DNA from: Clostridium formicaceticum
Lineage (GTDB): Bacteria > Bacillota > Clostridia > Peptostreptococcales > Natronincolaceae
DNA: 64,000 bases
Assembly: GCF_001854185.1 (NCBI RefSeq)
Contig: NZ_CP017603.1
Location: 2,914,001 to 2,978,000, forward strand
Direction: 5' to 3'
Shown here: positions 61,125-64,000 of the stretch, one piece after another
Layout: each line of letters starts with the position of its first letter
How positions within the stretch are numbered: position 1 is the stretch's first letter
The notes under the pieces: generated by a model
Database searches by the model: none
The model's input: the letters and a program-made list of their open reading frames with translations, nothing else
What the model was told of the DNA's origin: nothing
Made by a program: the position numbers and the translations under genes

Positions 61125-61886
61125 ATGAAGAAAATAATAACATTAATCTGTTTTTTTATGATAATAGGACTTTTGAGAGCATGCAATTATTTTTCTAACG
61201 GTGATATTTCTTCTACAGAAACTATTAATAATGACCTATCATATTCATCTTCAAATTCAGATGATGAAAGATTAATTTCAGAAGTTTCAAATCAAGAAGA
61301 GAAAGAAACAAAAGATATTAATTCATTAATACCAGATGGATGGCATATATTTGAGCAAATTAAAGGAGAACCAGTAAAGGTTGAAGGAGATTTAAATAAA
61401 GATAATATATTAGATATCGCGGCAGTTATTGAAAAAAACACAAGCGTTAATGAGTCGGAAGCTCCACCTAGGTCATTATTAATTGCATTTGGAAATAATG
61501 ATAATACGTATTCACTATCTATCATCGCCGATAATGTTATTTTGAGTGCAGATGAAGGTGGAGTTTTCGGAGATCCCTTCGACAGTCTAAAGATTGATAG
61601 GGGTTCAATCGTTGTAAGTGATTATGGTGGAAGTAACTGGAGATGGTATAATAAATATCGATTTAGATATCAAGCCAATGATTGGTACTTAATTGGGGTT
61701 ACGATGGGGTCATATTTCACGGGTAATACAACCATGGATAATGCAGATGAGGAAGATTATAATTTATTGACCGGAGACTATATTATTAAACGAACAGATG
61801 AAAATGGTAAGCGTAAAGTAACAAATGGAAACAGAGGAATAAACCCTTTAGTCAAATTAAAAGATTTTAATATAGAAAACATGTAA
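61125..61886 (+). CDS. Lipoprotein-like protein with calcium-loop repeat
   Basis: A 253-residue protein. The signal region MKKIITLICFFMIIGLLRAC ends in a Cys that could be lipid-modified, although LRAC is not an ideal lipobox. A low-complexity Ser/Asp/Glu linker follows. The mature part has EGDLNKDNILDIAAVIE, like an FG-GAP/VCBS calcium-binding loop, and a Trp-rich beta end (NWRWYNKYRFRYQANDWYLI). TGGAGG is 8 bp before the ATG. It lies in the element beside the recombinase. The function is unknown. Confidence 0.6.
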   Translation: MKKIITLICFFMIIGLLRACNYFSNGDISSTETINNDLSYSSSNSDDERLISEVSNQEEKETKDINSLIPDGWHIFEQIKGEPVKVEGDLNKDNILDIAAVIEKNTSVNESEAPPRSLLIAFGNNDNTYSLSIIADNVILSADEGGVFGDPFDSLKIDRGSIVVSDYGGSNWRWYNKYRFRYQANDWYLIGVTMGSYFTGNTTMDNADEEDYNLLTGDYIIKRTDENGKRKVTNGNRGINPLVKLKDFNIENM

Positions 61887-62103
61887 TAAAAAAGCAGACA
61901 AATCTCCTTGTGATCTTCAAGGAAGTTGAGAACTCCGCATAGCAGCATGCTTACGGGGGTGCTGGTTGTAATGTTTTTAGGGTAAGGTCAGTGCACCACA
62001 TCCCCTCACCAGGAGCAAGCCCCATCAATAGGAACTTTGGTACTTGACACCTACTTACTTCATGGTTAGTGTAATTTAAATATATTCTGAGTGAGGAAGA
62101 AAG

Positions 62104-62336
62104 ATGGAGCGGATAATATTAAATTGGTACGGTCCTTATAGCATTGACAACATTAAGAATTATGATGTTGCTTATCTATGGGGGATATATGCAATATATA
62201 GAAGATGGGGTAATAGAGAAAAGTTACTGTATATAGGGAAAACTGAAAGAGAATTTCTCGAAAGAATAAATGAACACTATGGAAGTTGGCTATGGGGATT
62301 GCGGGGTCAATTAGCCATTAGGCTAGCTACCTTACA
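62104..62336 (+). pseudogene. GIY-YIG nuclease fragment
   Basis: The N-terminal part of a GIY-YIG protein: WGIYAIYRR near residue 31, LLYIGKTEREFLERINEH near residue 46 and LRGQLAIRLATL. The frame then runs into the end of an IS66-family transposase fragment on the opposite strand at about 62337, giving a false tail. The enzyme needs more sequence to be active. It is not close in sequence to the intact GIY-YIG gene at 7669. Confidence 0.6.
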
Positions 62337-63299
62337 ATACAGTAAATGGGCGTATGCTATTTTCTGCAAGATTATTGGAGATTTCACAATTACCATCTTC
62401 CAGATATGTCATTAATCCAGATTGTTGATTTTTTACATATTGTAAAGCCTGTCCAATCTTGGATTTTGCTAAAACTCTATTAATATTTAAATCAACCCAT
62501 GACCAAAAGGCCTCCAAAACTGGTTTTTCCAGTTTAAGTCGCTGCTTTTTACGATCTTCAGGCGGCAGGTCTTTTAGTTTTTTTTCAATTTCAAAAAGTC
62601 TATTGCAATAGCCCAGGCCTTGCTTCGGCAATGTGGCATCTACACTTTTCATGTCTTTAGGCAGAGCCTCTAAAAAGTATCTTCTGGCATGACTCCAGCA
62701 AAGGTACCTAGTTATTCCTTTTACCTTTCCATAACCTTTATAGCCGTCTGTATGGAGAAATCCAGTGTAGCCATCTAGGAAATCAGCTGCATTTGCTCCT
62801 GCACGACCAGAGCGATATTCAAAGATTCTAATCTGTTTATCACTATAGCTGCCGGTTGTATATACCCACATGTATGATTTGGTAGTATTTTTCCTGCTAT
62901 CTTCATTCATTACTTGAACTGGCGTCTCATCAGCATGTAGATAATTATCTTTGAGCAGATTTTCGTGAAGCCTTAAGACCATTTTGTTTAGCCATTCTTC
63001 TGTTGTTTTTAATATCCAATTGGATAAAGTACTCCTTTTAATTTCCATACCAAGGTTTTGCCAATCCTTTTCCTGACGGTATAAAGGAATGTGGTTGACA
63101 TATTTCTGGTACATTGTCCATGCAACACTAGATGCCGATGCCATAGAATGTTGAAGAAGTGGAGAATCTATTTTTGCTTGTTTAAGATAAGCTCTTTCTT
63201 CTTTACGGCAGGTTCTACACTCCCAATTTTCTTGATAGATATGTACAATTTTCATTGTTGCAGGGATATATTCAATTTCACTACGCATGTATTTCTTTC
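62332..63299 (-). pseudogene. IS66-family TnpC, both ends missing
   Basis: An internal portion of a third IS66-family transposase: CRTCRKEERAYLKQAKI, YLHADETPVQVM (first Asp), LHTDGYKGYGKV (second Asp) and CEISNNLAENSIRPFTVL. The N-terminal part is cut at 63300 by the end of another IS66 copy, and the C-terminal part is cut at the GIY-YIG fragment. It differs clearly from the intact tnpC at 22297. Confidence 0.8.
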
Positions 63300-64000
63300 G
63301 TAAGTGCCAAAAAATTGACGTATAGAAATCCAATTGAATAGCTGATACAATAAATCCAGTAGAAGTTAGGTATGTTACTAACTCTACTGGATTTTATATT
63401 TTTACTTAGCTTGAACTTTTAAATCTTCAGGTAGATCCTTTGAAAAAGGTAGTAGTTTTAATAAGCTTTCCTTGTCTTGAGGGTCTACATTTGAGAAGTG
63501 GTTCATTAAGTAAAGTAAATATTTTTCAACAACTAAATTATTATTCCTAGCCGTTTCAATGATGCTATAGATTAATGCACTGGACTCTGCACCTTTGGTA
63601 GAAGCCGAGAAAAGCCAATTGCTACGACCCACCACAAATGGCCTTATAGATCGTTCTGCAGCGTTATTGTCTATTTCTAAAGAACCATCTTCTAAAAGCA
63701 CCTTAAGACTTGGAAGAAGAGGTTTTGCATAAGCCAAAGCTTTACCAAGGGCACTTTTAGGAACAGCTTCCTCTATTTCTCTATCTACATAAGCTATAAA
63801 TTCTTCTATTATTGGCTTGGATGCCTCAAGTCGCTTTTTATAACGTCTCTCATAGAAATCTTCTTTTCCACTATGCTGTTCTTTTAGGTCTTTTTCAATC
63901 TTATAAAGCTGAGCACAATAATTAAACCCTATTAATGCTCTTGAAGACTTTAGGGCTTCTTCATCTAGGTTTACTATTATTTCGTGGAACTTTCTTCTTA
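63300..64000 (-). mobile_element. Second copy of the intact-type IS66, running out of the window
   Basis: One end is at 63300 with GTAAGTGCCAAAAAATTGACG, a diverged form of the end at 21439/24009. The next 100 bp match the right side of the first copy, including the ATCCAGTAGA hairpin. The copy lies inside the other TnpC fragment. Confidence 0.75.
63402..64000 (-). CDS. tnpC: IS66 TnpC transposase, C-terminal part inside the window
   Basis: The frame is open from 63402 to the right edge. It matches the C-terminal part of the tnpC at 22297 nearly throughout (FHEIIVNLDEEALKSSRAL, NNAAERSIRPFVVGRSNWLF, then LPFSKDLPEDLKVQAK). The first catalytic Asp region lies beyond the window. The few differences show it is an old sister copy, not a fresh duplicate. 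Confidence 0.85.
   Translation of the reverse strand, partial: RRKFHEIIVNLDEEALKSSRALIGFNYCAQLYKIEKDLKEQHSGKEDFYERRYKKRLEASKPIIEEFIAYVDREIEEAVPKSALGKALAYAKPLLPSLKVLLEDGSLEIDNNAAERSIRPFVVGRSNWLFSASTKGAESSALIYSIIETARNNNLVVEKYLLYLMNHFSNVDPQDKESLLKLLPFSKDLPEDLKVQAK

Overview
The window is low-GC chromosomal DNA from an anaerobic, endospore-forming member of the Clostridia. The evidence is the spoIIA and spoVA operons, a yunB gene, a pyruvate formate-lyase system, AGGAGG-type ribosome binding sites and frequent TTG/GTG starts. The presence of spoVAA and spoVAB beside AC-AD-AE fits Alkaliphilus/Natronincola-like lineages better than Clostridium sensu stricto. That is an inference from gene content, not a database match.

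Left third (1-28,400) is an accessory island. After the 3' end of yjbQ and a DUF3006 gene come a fused GmrSD-type (DUF262-DUF1524) restriction gene, a frameshifted PD-(D/E)XK nuclease-HIRAN gene truncated against a dead IS982-type transposase, and another putative PD-(D/E)XK protein. A decayed prophage follows (6,184-18,864): terminase small subunit, tyrosine recombinase, terminase large subunit, SPP1-type portal, head morphogenesis protein, scaffold, a head protein and a major capsid gene broken by an in-frame TGA. No tail, lysis or replication module remains. Single-gene cargo units (GIY-YIG, DUF3841, a HEPN-motif protein) sit among the phage genes, several with their own promoter and terminator. 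Beside it lies an array of six small genes (GNAT, three small membrane proteins, a DUF6897-like protein, a zinc-ribbon protein), each followed within about 15 bp of its stop by a copy of one imperfect repeat of about 43 bp. An intact IS66 element, pieces of another IS66-family element, the C-terminal part of a DinG-like helicase, a SHOCT-like ICE protein and a three-gene Xre-ImmA/IrrE-PIN operon close the island.

Middle (28,600-42,000) is mixed chromosomal DNA: a frameshifted ACR3-like permease, a tandem P-II/DUF1538 transporter pair, PlsC-type acyltransferase, a secreted GH26 glycosidase with a structured-looking leader, YaiI, an AmiS/UreI-like channel, an N-formylglutamate amidohydrolase-like protein, an 11-tRNA operon, asparaginase and a candidate small RNA.

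Right third (42,100-64,000) is mainly core genes: LUD protein, cysteine desulfurase-ThiI, MoaC and Mog (molybdopterin), PflA-PflB, the sigma-F operon spoIIAA-AB-sigF behind a sigma-H-like promoter, the spoVA dipicolinate-channel operon (with two small unnamed ORFs), a class A PBP and yunB. yunB stops after about 99 codons where a large serine recombinase begins on the other strand, which suggests a skin-like element in a sporulation gene. Its interior continues past the window edge and contains a lipoprotein-like gene, a GIY-YIG fragment and nested IS66 copies.
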